7,353 nucleotides of DNA from Verrucomicrobiota bacterium (GCA_016876055.1 VHDM01000053.1:1-7353); one strand, 5' to 3'. Shown: positions 1 through 6,198, counted from the stretch's first letter. Numbers and translations are program-made. The notes: generated by a model not told the origin, from the letters alone.

Positions 1-2
1 TT

Positions 3-317
3 GCCACCGGCCCCGCGTCTGTCATCTCGTGCGGGGGCGGCATCGTCCTGCGCGAAGCCAACCGCCAAACCATGGCCGCCACCGGACTCCGCGTTTATCT
101 CCAGGCGGATCCCGCCGCCTTGGCCCGCCGGCTCCGTTCCTCCCAAAACCGGCCCCTGCTGTTCGGAAAATCTCCCGAAGAGACGCTGGCGGCCCAGCTT
201 GCCCAGCGGGCCCCGGGGTACGAGGAAAGTGAAATCCGGATCGAGGTCGCCCGCCTCAAGCCCGACGAGGTGGTCGGCACCATTCGGCAAAAACTGCCCG
301 CCCCGTGGTCCCGCTAA
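3..317 (+). CDS. aroK: Shikimate kinase, C-terminal part (5' end outside window)
   Basis: Shikimate kinase phosphorylates shikimate to shikimate 3-phosphate with ATP in the cytoplasmic chorismate (aromatic amino acid) pathway. The frame is open from the window edge and ends at TAA 315-317, giving 104 visible residues. Counting from the codon at 3, the shikimate-binding glycines are in SCGGGIV (residues 9-15), followed by EANR. A short strand VYLQADP (31-37) comes next. The LID region carries the typical RPLL (50-53), and the R-x-P-x-Y substrate/nucleotide-site motif appears as RAPGY (69-73). The tail ends in a P-x-E-V-x-x-x-I helix, as usual for the family. The P-loop and N-terminal third lie upstream of the window. 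The ATG at 72 is internal, because conserved motifs precede it. The gene overlaps the start of queG by 13 bases, so the two are probably co-transcribed and translationally coupled. Identification is from motifs and is firm. Confidence 0.93.
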   Translation, partial: ATGPASVISCGGGIVLREANRQTMAATGLRVYLQADPAALARRLRSSQNRPLLFGKSPEETLAAQLAQRAPGYEESEIRIEVARLKPDEVVGTIRQKLPAPWSR

Positions 318-1330
318 ACGCCGCCGCAATCCTTCGCCAAACCGCCGCCCAGCTCGGCTTCGACGCCTTGGGGATCGCCCCCGCCCGCGCTCCCGCCCAC
401 GCCGACGATCTCCATGCCTGGCTCGCCCGCTCCTTCCAGGGAGAAATGAACTGGCTGGAGCGCGCTCCGGACACCCGCGCCGATCCGCACCGCTACGACC
501 CCACCGCGCGCACCATCCTTGTGGCCGGTGTCTCCAGCCGCCAAACCGCCCCACCGCTCCGCCGCGGCCGGATCGCCGCCTACGCGCAGGGATCCGATTA
601 TCACGAGGTCCTTCGCGAAAAACTGCAAGCCCTGGCCCGGGACACTCTCACCACCTGGGGGGGCACCTCCCGCATCTGCGTCGACACCTCGCCGCTCCTG
701 GAAAAACCCCTCGCCGCCCTCGCGGGCATCGGGTGGCAGGGAAAAAACACCCTGCTCATCCACCGCGAACACGGCCCTTGGCTGCTCCTTGGCTGCTTGC
801 TGACCGATCTGAAAATTTCTGCCGATCCCCCGGGTTCCGACCATTGTGGCACCTGCACCCGCTGCCTGGATGCCTGCCCCACCCGGGCTTTTCCCCAACC
901 CTACGTCTTGGACGCCCGTCGTTGTTTAGCCTATCTGACCATTGAATACCCTGGGGCCATCCCGGAAGAGTTCCGTCCGCTCGTCGGGGACCGCCTGTTT
1001 GGCTGCGATGAATGCCTCGAGGTCTGCCCCTGGAACCGCCACGCCCAGAACGCCCGGGAGATCAAGCTCACGCCCCGGCCCCGGCCCGATCTTCGCGACA
1101 TGCTCGCCTGGGACGATGCCCGCTTCCGCTCGGAATTCCGGGGCACGCCGGTGTTTCGGCTCAAGCGCAACCGCTGGCTCCGCAACGTCAGCGTGGTTCT
1201 GGGCAATATCGGAGACGCTGCCGATCTGCCCGCGCTGGAATCAGCCTCCCGGGACGGGGATGCCTTGGTGCGGGAACACGCCGCCTGGGCGATGAATCGA
1301 ATCCGGAGCCGTATTTCCGGGGAGGCGTGA
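305..1330 (+). CDS. queG: Epoxyqueuosine reductase
   Basis: QueG catalyses the last step of queuosine synthesis, reducing epoxyqueuosine to queuosine at the wobble base of GUN-anticodon tRNAs. It uses cobalamin and two [4Fe-4S] clusters. The 341-residue product has the usual layout. An N-terminal segment contains LGFDALGIAPA (17-27). A cobalamin-binding core contains VDTSPLLEKPLA (126-137; D127 matches the conserved catalytic-site Asp) and GIGWQGKNTLLI (141-152). The ferredoxin-like part has C181, C184, C187, C191 and C207, C234, C237, C241, the last three in CDECLEVCPWN. A HEAT-like helical tail covers about 290-335. The GTG at 305 is the only start that keeps the whole N-terminal motif. No clear SD precedes it, and it lies inside the end of aroK. 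The stop lies 4 bases from the stop of the facing lipoprotein gene. Very secure. Confidence 0.96.
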   Translation: MVPLNAAAILRQTAAQLGFDALGIAPARAPAHADDLHAWLARSFQGEMNWLERAPDTRADPHRYDPTARTILVAGVSSRQTAPPLRRGRIAAYAQGSDYHEVLREKLQALARDTLTTWGGTSRICVDTSPLLEKPLAALAGIGWQGKNTLLIHREHGPWLLLGCLLTDLKISADPPGSDHCGTCTRCLDACPTRAFPQPYVLDARRCLAYLTIEYPGAIPEEFRPLVGDRLFGCDECLEVCPWNRHAQNAREIKLTPRPRPDLRDMLAWDDARFRSEFRGTPVFRLKRNRWLRNVSVVLGNIGDAADLPALESASRDGDALVREHAAWAMNRIRSRISGEA

Positions 1331-1334
1331 AAAA

Positions 1335-2162
1335 CTAGCGCTTCGCCGGAAGAAGACTGTCCGACTTTTTATCCTCTTCCTTCTTCACGCCGGGCAAAAG
1401 AGTCTGCAGTTCGGTGATGTTAGCCTTTCCGTCGTCTTCCGGGATTTTTCCCGCCTGCTCCCCGGTGAGATAACCTTTCTCGACCAAGGAATCCGCAAAA
1501 GTGGCGTTGGCCTCGGGCGGGTAGATCCGGTACGCGGATCCCACAAATTCCATCGCCGCCGCCTGGTCTTGTTTCACAAAAGCCTCGGCCGCCTTGGCAA
1601 AATAATACACCGGGCTGTTCGGATCGGGTTGCAGCGAATTGAGAAAACTCTGCGCCTTGGCTTGGTCCTTCCCCAGCAGGTCGCACAGGAAAATCTTGTA
1701 GAGCCCCAGGTCGTTTTTCGGCTGGCTGTTGACGAAAATCTGGAACCGCTCCCGGGCCTCCGGGTAATTTCCGTTGAGGAAAAACACCTCGCCCAAATTG
1801 AACTGGGCCATCGGCAAGTCCGGTTGGAGCTTGAGGGCCTCCTCAAAAGCCGCTTGGGCCTTGGGCCAATCCCGCTTCCGGGTGAAGAGCGCTCCCCGCA
1901 GATTCGCGGTGTTGGCTTGGGCCGGTTTGGCCTCCTCCGCCACGGCGAGCAGTTCCAGCGCCGCGTCCAGATCGTTGCGGGAAAAGGCCTGGGCCGAACG
2001 GATGTAGGCCACTTTGTATCTCTCTTCCGCGTCCTTGGGCAGGTCGTCCGTTCTTTTAGCCGCCGTTTCCCCCGCGGCTTGGGGCGCCGATTCCGATTTT
2101 TTACCACACCCGGCCAAAATGAACCCGGTGACCAAAACCAAAAGCCAGACCAACTTCTGCAT
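1335..2162 (-). CDS. TPR-repeat lipoprotein, function unknown
   Basis: The protein is a predicted exported lipoprotein of 275 residues. A short Lys-containing start and a hydrophobic segment (about 4-16) lead to the lipobox LAGC (16-19), so C19 should be lipidated after signal peptidase II cleavage. A Ser/Ala/Lys-rich linker (20-48) follows. Helical repeats of tetratricopeptide type then run at about 49-81, 83-115, 116-149, 150-180 and 184-214; the second and third are closest to consensus (for example KAQAAFEEALKLQPD and FNLGEVFFLNGNYPEA). The tail is Lys/Glu-rich. TPR lipoproteins usually act as protein-protein scaffolds in envelope assembly or secretion, but no specific partner can be named here. 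The frame stays open 40 codons further upstream to an ATG at 2282. The start at 2162 is preferred because it places the signal peptide at the N-terminus. The gene converges on queG and diverges from the epimerase. Confidence 0.86.
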   Translation of the reverse strand: MQKLVWLLVLVTGFILAGCGKKSESAPQAAGETAAKRTDDLPKDAEERYKVAYIRSAQAFSRNDLDAALELLAVAEEAKPAQANTANLRGALFTRKRDWPKAQAAFEEALKLQPDLPMAQFNLGEVFFLNGNYPEARERFQIFVNSQPKNDLGLYKIFLCDLLGKDQAKAQSFLNSLQPDPNSPVYYFAKAAEAFVKQDQAAAMEFVGSAYRIYPPEANATFADSLVEKGYLTGEQAGKIPEDDGKANITELQTLLPGVKKEEDKKSDSLLPAKR

Positions 2163-2167
2163 CCTCC
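2163..2167 (-). promoter_or_regulatory. GGAGG touching the lipoprotein start codon
   Basis: On the minus strand GGAGG sits directly against the chosen ATG (2160-2162) with no spacer, which is too close for normal SD pairing. The TTG three codons downstream (codon 4) would have a 9-base spacing, but that start would remove the only charged residue of the signal peptide n-region. The ATG is kept as the more likely start; the TTG is a genuine alternative. Confidence 0.35.
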
Positions 2168-2314
2168 GTTTATCCCAGAAGGATGACTCCTCCTCAACCC
2201 GTTTTTCCTGCCCCAGGTCCAAGCCTTCCGGCACAAACCTCCAACCCCCTCCAGCCTGTTGCCCGCCACCTCTCCTCGTCACCTCAATTCCCGCTGGCAG
2301 GCACCTTCAGGAAA

Positions 2315-2374
2315 CCTCCTTCGCGCCCTCCCCCTCCATCGCTGCGCCGCGCAGCGGGCTAGCCGCGAAGGAGG
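2315..2374. repeat. Nested inverted repeat upstream of the epimerase gene
   Basis: An 11-base arm CCTCCTTCGCG (2315-2325) is perfectly complementary to CGCGAAGGAGG (2364-2374). Between the arms lies a second hairpin, GCTGCG-CCG-CGCAGC (2341-2355), and an 8-base palindrome GGCTAGCC (2357-2364) that overlaps the right arm by one base. In the epimerase mRNA the right arm contains AAGGAGG, a full SD-like core, but it lies 19 bases before the ATG at 2394. There is no T-tract, so a simple terminator is unlikely. It could be a dispersed REP-like element or an RNA structure in the 5' leader. The rest of the divergent gap 2168-2314 shows no convincing promoter. Confidence 0.45.
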
Positions 2375-2393
2375 GTCGCGGTAGGCTCGCCCC

Positions 2394-3287
2394 ATGAAAT
2401 TCCTCGTCACGGGCGGCGCCGGCTTCATCGGCAGCCATCTGCTCCGCCGGCTCTCCGCCCGCGGGCCGGTCACCGTCCTCGACAATCTCTCTTCCGGAAA
2501 AAAGGAGAACCTCGCCGGGCTCAACGGCACTTTTCTTCATGGCTCCATCCTCGATCCCGCCCCGCTGGCCGAGGCCTGTGCCGGCGCCACCCATGTGTTT
2601 CACCTCGCCGCCCTTGTCAGTGTTCCCGAATCCGTCTCCCATCCCGCCCGCTGCCAGGAAATCAACGTGGAAGGGACTCGCCGCGTCCTCGCCGCCGCCG
2701 CCCAGGCCGGCGCCCGCCGGCTTGTCCTTGCCAGTTCCTGTGCCGTTTATGGGAACGAACCGACCATGCCAAAAACGGAAACCTCCCCCGTTGCTCCCGC
2801 CAGCCCTTACGCCGAGTCCAAACTCGCCGGGGAAAAACTTTGTGCCGCAGCCAAGCTCCCGGCGGTCGCCCTCCGCTTTTTCAACGTCTACGGCCCCCGC
2901 CAGGATCCCCGCGGGCCCTACGCCGCCGCCGTCCCTCAATTCCTCGAGGCCGCCCGCATCGGCTCCCCCCTCACCATTTTCGGTGATGGCCAACAAACCC
3001 GCGACTTCGTTTTTGTTGATGACGTCACTGCCGCCCTCGAACACGCCGCCCTCTCTCCCTCGTTGTCGGGGGTCTACAATGTCGCCTCCGGCCACTCCGT
3101 CTCGGTTCTGCGTCTGGCCGAACTCGTCCTCGCCCTCACCGGCCGCCGCTCCGCCATCCGGCACGCCCCCGCGCGGCCGGGCGATCTGCTCCACTCCTCC
3201 GCCTCCATCGAAAAACTTCGCGCCACTGGCTGGAAACCCTCCGTGGATCTCCCCACCGGCCTGCAAAAAATTCTCTCCGCAGCCTAG
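2394..3287 (+). CDS. NAD-dependent sugar-nucleotide epimerase (GalE/WbpP-like)
   Basis: This is an extended short-chain dehydrogenase/reductase of 297 residues, probably a UDP-hexose or UDP-N-acetylhexosamine 4-epimerase supplying surface polysaccharide precursors. The Rossmann motif is GGAGFIG (7-13), with D30 placed to bind the NAD ribose. HLAALVSVPES (70-80) is the conserved loop after the fourth strand. Catalytic residues are S115 in SSCAVYG and the YxxxK pair Y139/K143 in SPYAESK. RFFNVYGPRQDP (161-172), GDGQQTRDFVFVDD (197-210) and RPGDLLHS (261-268) are substrate-domain signatures. The RPGD motif and short length fit the WbpP/Gne-like branch better than classical 338-residue GalE. The substrate cannot be decided from sequence. 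The start is the only ATG before the Rossmann strand; an in-frame TAG at 2382 excludes extension. The gene stands alone, with no glycosyltransferases next to it, and is followed by a tRNA. Confidence 0.93.
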   Translation: MKFLVTGGAGFIGSHLLRRLSARGPVTVLDNLSSGKKENLAGLNGTFLHGSILDPAPLAEACAGATHVFHLAALVSVPESVSHPARCQEINVEGTRRVLAAAAQAGARRLVLASSCAVYGNEPTMPKTETSPVAPASPYAESKLAGEKLCAAAKLPAVALRFFNVYGPRQDPRGPYAAAVPQFLEAARIGSPLTIFGDGQQTRDFVFVDDVTAALEHAALSPSLSGVYNVASGHSVSVLRLAELVLALTGRRSAIRHAPARPGDLLHSSASIEKLRATGWKPSVDLPTGLQKILSAA

Positions 3288-3338
3288 CCCTCATCCTCCT
3301 TTATCCTCCCGCCCAATCGGCCCAAGATGCTCCCGCCA

Positions 3339-3423
3339 GCCCGGGTGGTGGAATGGCAGACACAAGGGACTTAAAATCCCTTGGGGAGAAATCCCCGTGC
3401 GGGTTCGACCCCCGCCCCGGGCA
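3339..3423 (+). tRNA. tRNA-Leu (anticodon UAA)
   Basis: An 85-base cloverleaf with a long variable arm is present. The acceptor stem is GCCCGGG/CCCGGGC with discriminator A3423. The anticodon stem AGGGA/TCCCT (3365-3369/3377-3381) closes loop CTTAAAA, giving anticodon TAA at 3372-3374. The variable arm GGGGA-GAAA-TCCCC identifies a class II tRNA, and the T arm is GCGGG-TTCGACC-CCCGC. The 3' CCA is not encoded (the next bases are CGC) and must be added enzymatically. This tRNA reads UUA, and UUG by wobble; TTA is rare in this GC-rich DNA but does occur, for example codon 208 of queG. The short gap on its left (3288-3338) shows no recognisable feature. Confidence 0.97.
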
Positions 3424-3530
3424 CGCACTTATTTTGCACGGTTCCATTTTAAAAAGATGCCCGGAGCAAACCCGCCGGGATTCCAGTGGTGAAAAGGGAA
3501 AGCCCTGGAAAGCACGACCCCCTTAACCTC

Positions 3531-3561
3531 TTGACCCCTACGGTCTTTAGCCTCCTAAAGA
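3531..3561 (+). promoter_or_regulatory. Weak candidate promoter for the ferredoxin operon
   Basis: TTGACC (3531-3536) is a good -35 match. The possible -10 is poor: CCTAAA at 17 bases or TAAAGA at 19 bases. It lies in the only sizeable gap before the ferredoxin gene. The rest of 3424-3597 has a 6-base inverted repeat TTCCAG/CTGGAA (3481-3486/3505-3510) and nothing else recognised. Confidence 0.25.
3544..3561. repeat. Short perfect inverted repeat in the ferredoxin leader
   Basis: TCTTTAG (3544-3550) and CTAAAGA (3555-3561) are perfectly complementary around the 4-base loop CCTC. The repeat overlaps the candidate -10 region and lies 37 bases before the ferredoxin ATG. It could be an operator half-site pair or a small leader hairpin. 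It lacks a T-tract and is AT-rich for this DNA. Confidence 0.4.
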
Positions 3562-3597
3562 TTGCCCGAGCGCTGAATTCCTCTATCTTCCTTCGCA

Positions 3598-3831
3598 ATG
3601 GCCGACAAAACCCGCATCCTCAAAGAGAACGTTCCCGGCAAATGGTACGTGGACGACTCCTGCACCCCCTGCCACGTCTGCCTCGAGGAGGCCCCCAAGC
3701 TTCTCCAATACAACGAGGACCAAACCTACGTCTATTTCTTCAAACAGCCCGAGACCCCGGAGGAGCTCGACGCCGCCCAACGCGCCCTCGACATCTGCCC
3801 CACCGGCTCCATCGGCAACGATCACGCCTGA
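3598..3831 (+). CDS. Single-cluster [4Fe-4S] ferredoxin
   Basis: This is a small soluble electron carrier of 77 residues. C22, C25 and C28 form a CxxCxxC group (SCTPCHVC), and the fourth ligand C67 lies in DICPTGSI near the C-terminus. This arrangement is typical of one-cluster 4Fe-4S ferredoxins; the second CxxCxxCxxxCP motif of two-cluster types is absent. The middle part has the acidic and aromatic stretch NEDQTYVYFFKQP, followed by the helix TPEELDAAQRALD. The product is cytoplasmic, without a signal peptide. The ATG at 3598 has no clear SD, but the product length fits the family. The FAD/NADPH reductase gene begins 8 bases after the stop, so the two are probably co-translated, and this ferredoxin is the natural acceptor or donor for that enzyme. 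The final electron consumer is not in the window. Confidence 0.92.
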   Translation: MADKTRILKENVPGKWYVDDSCTPCHVCLEEAPKLLQYNEDQTYVYFFKQPETPEELDAAQRALDICPTGSIGNDHA

Positions 3832-3839
3832 CCGCCCCC

Positions 3840-4976
3840 ATGTCCGCGACCGCCCCGGCCACCCAGGCCCCCGCCTCCCCGTTTAACCGCAACCATCCCT
3901 TCGCCTCCCGCCTGCGCGAAAACGCCCACCTGAATAAAAAAGGCTCGGCCAAGGACACCCGTCACATCGTCATCGAACTCGGCTCCGCCGGCCCCACCTA
4001 CGTCTGCGGCGACTCCCTCGGCGTCGTCCCCCGCAACCCCGACCACCTCGTCGACGAATTCCTCCAGAAACTCGGCCTCACCGGTGACACCTCCCTCCGG
4101 GAAATCCTCGCCGCCACCGTCATCCTGAACCGCGTCGGCAAAAAGTTCGTCAAAGCCGTCGCCGACAAGGCCGCCGGCCCGGCCCGGGACAAATTCCAGG
4201 CCCTCTGCGCCGACGAAAAGCGGCTCGAGGAGTACGTTCTCGACCGCGATGTCGTCGACGTCATCAACGACGCCCCCGGGGTGAAGTTCGACCCCGCCGA
4301 ATTGCCCGGCCTCCTCAACAAGATCGCCCCCCGCCTCTACTCCATCGCCTCCTCGCCCGACCACCGTCCCGGCGAGGTCCACCTCACCGTCGCCGTCGTC
4401 CAGTACACCACCCACGGCCGCCCTAAACAGGGCCTCGCCTCCGGCTATTTGGCCGGCCTCACCCAAGCCGCCTCCGTTCCCGTGTATGTTCAACCCACCC
4501 GCCACTTCCATCTCCCCGCCCCGGACCGCGATGCCATCATGGTCGGCCCCGGCACCGGCATCGCCCCCTTCCGCGCCTTCCTCCAGCACCGCGCCAAACA
4601 CGGCCACACCGGCCGTAACTGGCTCTTCTTCGGCGACCAGCACGCCGCCACCGATTTTCTCTACGGCGAGGAGTTCGGCGCCGCCCAAAAAGCCGGCCAC
4701 CTCCACAAACTCTCCACCGCCTTCTCCCGCGACCAGGCCGAGAAGATCTACGTCCAGCACCGCATGGAACAGGAAGGGGCCGAGCTCTGGCGCTGGCTGG
4801 ACCAAGGCGCCTACTTCTACGTCTGCGGCGACGCCAAACGCATGGCCAAAGACGTCCATCAAGCCCTCCTTAAAATCGCGGCCCTCCACGGCGGCAAAAC
4901 CCCCGAGCAGGCCGAGGAGTATGTCTCCGTCACTCTCGCCAAAACCGACAAGCGTTACCTCAAGGACGTGTACTGA
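3840..4976 (+). CDS. CysJ-like NADPH:FAD oxidoreductase lacking the flavodoxin domain
   Basis: A flavoprotein reductase of the cytochrome P450 reductase/CysJ group, 378 residues. It covers only the FAD and NADP(H) domains; the FMN-binding flavodoxin domain of about 150 residues found in CysJ is missing. The N-terminus has ENAHLNKKGSAKDTRHIVIEL (27-47) and GDSLGVVPRN (57-66), typical of the FAD domain start. RLYSIASS (165-172) is the FAD isoalloxazine/phosphate motif and GLASGYL (198-204) the second FAD motif. GPGTGIAPFRAF (236-247) and YVCGDAKRMAKDV (327-339) bind NADPH. The C-terminal KRYLKDVY ends in an aromatic residue that would stack on the flavin. The start at 3840 gives a short Ala/Pro-rich leader before the domain; there is no SD. 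Such proteins are often annotated 'sulfite reductase subunit alpha', but no sulfite reductase hemoprotein is nearby. The adjacent ferredoxin makes NADPH-ferredoxin reductase activity the best inference. Confidence 0.93.
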   Translation: MSATAPATQAPASPFNRNHPFASRLRENAHLNKKGSAKDTRHIVIELGSAGPTYVCGDSLGVVPRNPDHLVDEFLQKLGLTGDTSLREILAATVILNRVGKKFVKAVADKAAGPARDKFQALCADEKRLEEYVLDRDVVDVINDAPGVKFDPAELPGLLNKIAPRLYSIASSPDHRPGEVHLTVAVVQYTTHGRPKQGLASGYLAGLTQAASVPVYVQPTRHFHLPAPDRDAIMVGPGTGIAPFRAFLQHRAKHGHTGRNWLFFGDQHAATDFLYGEEFGAAQKAGHLHKLSTAFSRDQAEKIYVQHRMEQEGAELWRWLDQGAYFYVCGDAKRMAKDVHQALLKIAALHGGKTPEQAEEYVSVTLAKTDKRYLKDVY

Positions 4977-4981
4977 TCCCC

Positions 4982-5197
4982 ATGGCAAGACGAGGCCCAT
5001 CCCGCGACCTTCTCGTCTGGACCGTCGCCACCAGCCTCGTTTTGGTCGGCGTGGGCCTTTACCTCCGCGACCGCGGCCTTCTCAAGCTCCCCGAGCCCAA
5101 GCCCGTCGCCCCGGCCGAACGCGCCAGGGATCTCGTCAAAAAATATCCCGACGCCGAGGTCTTTTCCGGCCCCGAGACGGATAAAAAAAAAGAGTAG
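4982..5197 (+). CDS. Small single-pass membrane protein; probable N-terminal part of the L,D-transpeptidase
   Basis: The frame encodes 71 residues. A basic start (MARRGPSRD) precedes one hydrophobic segment, about 11-28 (LVWTVATSLVLVGVGLYL), then a Pro/Ala-rich and charged stretch that looks like a periplasmic linker. No lipobox and no known domain are visible. It starts 5 bases after the reductase stop, with only a distant AAGGA (4962-4966). The frame ends at TAG 5195-5197 just after GAT-AAA-AAA-AAA-GAG. The linker-like composition continues without interruption in the -1 frame (Pro/Ala/Thr-rich) into the L,D-transpeptidase that follows. The reading preferred here is that this is the signal-anchor of that enzyme, separated by the A run. 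An independent small membrane protein is the alternative. Confidence 0.65.
   Translation: MARRGPSRDLLVWTVATSLVLVGVGLYLRDRGLLKLPEPKPVAPAERARDLVKKYPDAEVFSGPETDKKKE
5183..5191 (+). other. A9 slippery run joining two frames
   Basis: Nine consecutive A span three Lys codons of the small membrane frame, forming A-AAA-AAA-G in the zero frame, with the zero-frame stop TAG at 5195. A -1 shift, or one extra A, would continue as AGA-GTA-GCG into the L,D-transpeptidase frame, which is open from 5185 to 6195. Only a 4-base stem (GCGG/CCGC, 5197-5210) lies just downstream. The nearest purine-rich SD-like GAGGT (5156-5160) is 22 bases before the run, too far for a classic stimulator. The tract length and geometry suit transcriptional slippage or translational -1 shifting; a homopolymer miscount would look the same. 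Confidence 0.55.
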
Positions 5198-5364
5198 CGG
5201 ACGCTCCCGCGGTCGTTTCGTCTCCTGCCCCCTTCCCAACTAAACCTGCCACCAACAATTCCCCGGTTCCGGCGACCCCCGACGGGCCGCCGGAACCTCC
5301 CGTCGGCAAGGAAATCCGTCGCGCCCAACCCATCGCCACCGACCGACCCAAGGACATCGTCGAA

Positions 5365-6198
5365 ATGGGCGGCTGGCAGGCGCTCCTCGACCGGCTGAAC
5401 TTTTCCTGCGGCACGATCGACGGCCACTTCGCCAAACGCAGCCGACGCGCCGTCACCCAGTTCCAGATTCACCGCGCTCTCGCCACCACCGGCGAACTCG
5501 ATATCGAGACCCGCCTCAATCTCGGCAAGCCCGGCGACGCCTACATCGACTACACCGTCACCGCCGAGGACCTTGCCCGCATCGTCCCCCGTCCCAAAGG
5601 CTACCTGGAGATGAGCCGGCTGGCCTCCCTTGAGTACCACGATCCGTGGGAAATGCTGGCCGAGAAGTCCCACTCCACCCCGACCTTTCTTCGTCAGCTC
5701 AATCCGGCGGTCACCAATCTCCCCGCCGGCACCCAGCTCACCCTCCCCAATCTGGAGGGCACCCGCAAACTTCCTCCCGTCGGCCGCATTGTCATCATGA
5801 TTGCCGAGACCACCCTCCTTGCTTTCGACACCAACAACAAGGTCGTGGCCTGTTTCCCCTGCTCGATTGCCGCTGACAAAACCAAGGTTCCCCACCAGCC
5901 CCTCACCGTGGCCAACATCGCCCCCAACCCCAACTACACCTTCGATCCCAAGGTTCTCACCCTCGCCGCCCAGCAGGAGGGCATCACCCATAAGCTGATT
6001 CTTCCTCCCGGCCCCAATAGCCCTGTCGGCACCGCTTGGATCGGTCTCTCCCTTCCGGGGTACGGCATCCACGGCACGCCTGAGCCGGAAGATATCTCCC
6101 GCACCGGCTCCCACGGCTGCTTCCGGCTCGCCAACTGGAACGCCACCAAGCTGGTCCGGGCCGTCCGCCCTGGCATCCCGGTGGAGGTTGTGCCGTGA
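5365..6198 (+). CDS. L,D-transpeptidase (YkuD) with peptidoglycan-binding and LysM-like domains
   Basis: L,D-transpeptidases form 3-3 peptidoglycan cross-links or attach proteins to the wall, acting outside the cytoplasmic membrane. Counting from the ATG at 5365 (277 residues), the PG-binding-1-like domain covers about 1-54 (NFSCGTIDGHFAKRSRRAV, then TGELDIETRLNLG). A LysM-like segment lies at about 90-130 (PWEMLAEK, FLRQLNP, LPAGTQLTLPN). The YkuD domain runs from about 139 to 277 with H236 (GIHGTPEP) and the catalytic SHGCFRL, C252. AAGGA at 5350-5354 is 10 bases before this ATG, a possible SD. However, the start cuts the first helix of the PG-binding domain and leaves no signal peptide. 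The frame is open back to 5185 with no ATG, GTG, TTG or CTG, and encodes a Pro-rich linker. The true product is probably a 405-residue fusion with the preceding membrane-anchor frame (Cys at 380). Confidence 0.88.
   Translation: MGGWQALLDRLNFSCGTIDGHFAKRSRRAVTQFQIHRALATTGELDIETRLNLGKPGDAYIDYTVTAEDLARIVPRPKGYLEMSRLASLEYHDPWEMLAEKSHSTPTFLRQLNPAVTNLPAGTQLTLPNLEGTRKLPPVGRIVIMIAETTLLAFDTNNKVVACFPCSIAADKTKVPHQPLTVANIAPNPNYTFDPKVLTLAAQQEGITHKLILPPGPNSPVGTAWIGLSLPGYGIHGTPEPEDISRTGSHGCFRLANWNATKLVRAVRPGIPVEVVP

Noticed and set aside
1..945. A 314-codon plus-strand open frame beginning at the window edge
   Set aside because: It is Pro/Arg-rich shadow translation across aroK and queG, both of which have clear family motifs in other frames.
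1338..1375. Terminator for queG ending in TTTTT near 1365
   Set aside because: The only stem before the T-run (CGGA/TCCG) is 4 bases and lies inside the facing lipoprotein gene, so support is too weak.
2307..3266. A 319-codon minus-strand open frame opposite the epimerase
   Set aside because: It is a Gly-rich shadow of the epimerase, whose Rossmann and YxxxK motifs are unambiguous.
3339..3430. tRNA 3' end as an integration (att) site
   Set aside because: No second copy of the tRNA 3' end, no integrase and no mobile-element genes are visible in the window.
2539..3492. A plus-strand open frame running through the epimerase and the tRNA
   Set aside because: It is Pro/Ser-rich, out of frame with the epimerase, and crosses a tRNA gene.
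3486..3839. N-terminal extension of the reductase to 3486
   Set aside because: The extra 118 codons overlap the ferredoxin in another frame and are Arg/Pro-rich; family similarity starts after the ATG at 3840.
3822..5000. A 392-codon minus-strand open frame opposite the reductase
   Set aside because: Its Gly/Val/Glu-rich composition is the expected antisense reading of a C-ending-codon gene; it covers the well-supported reductase and shows no domain.
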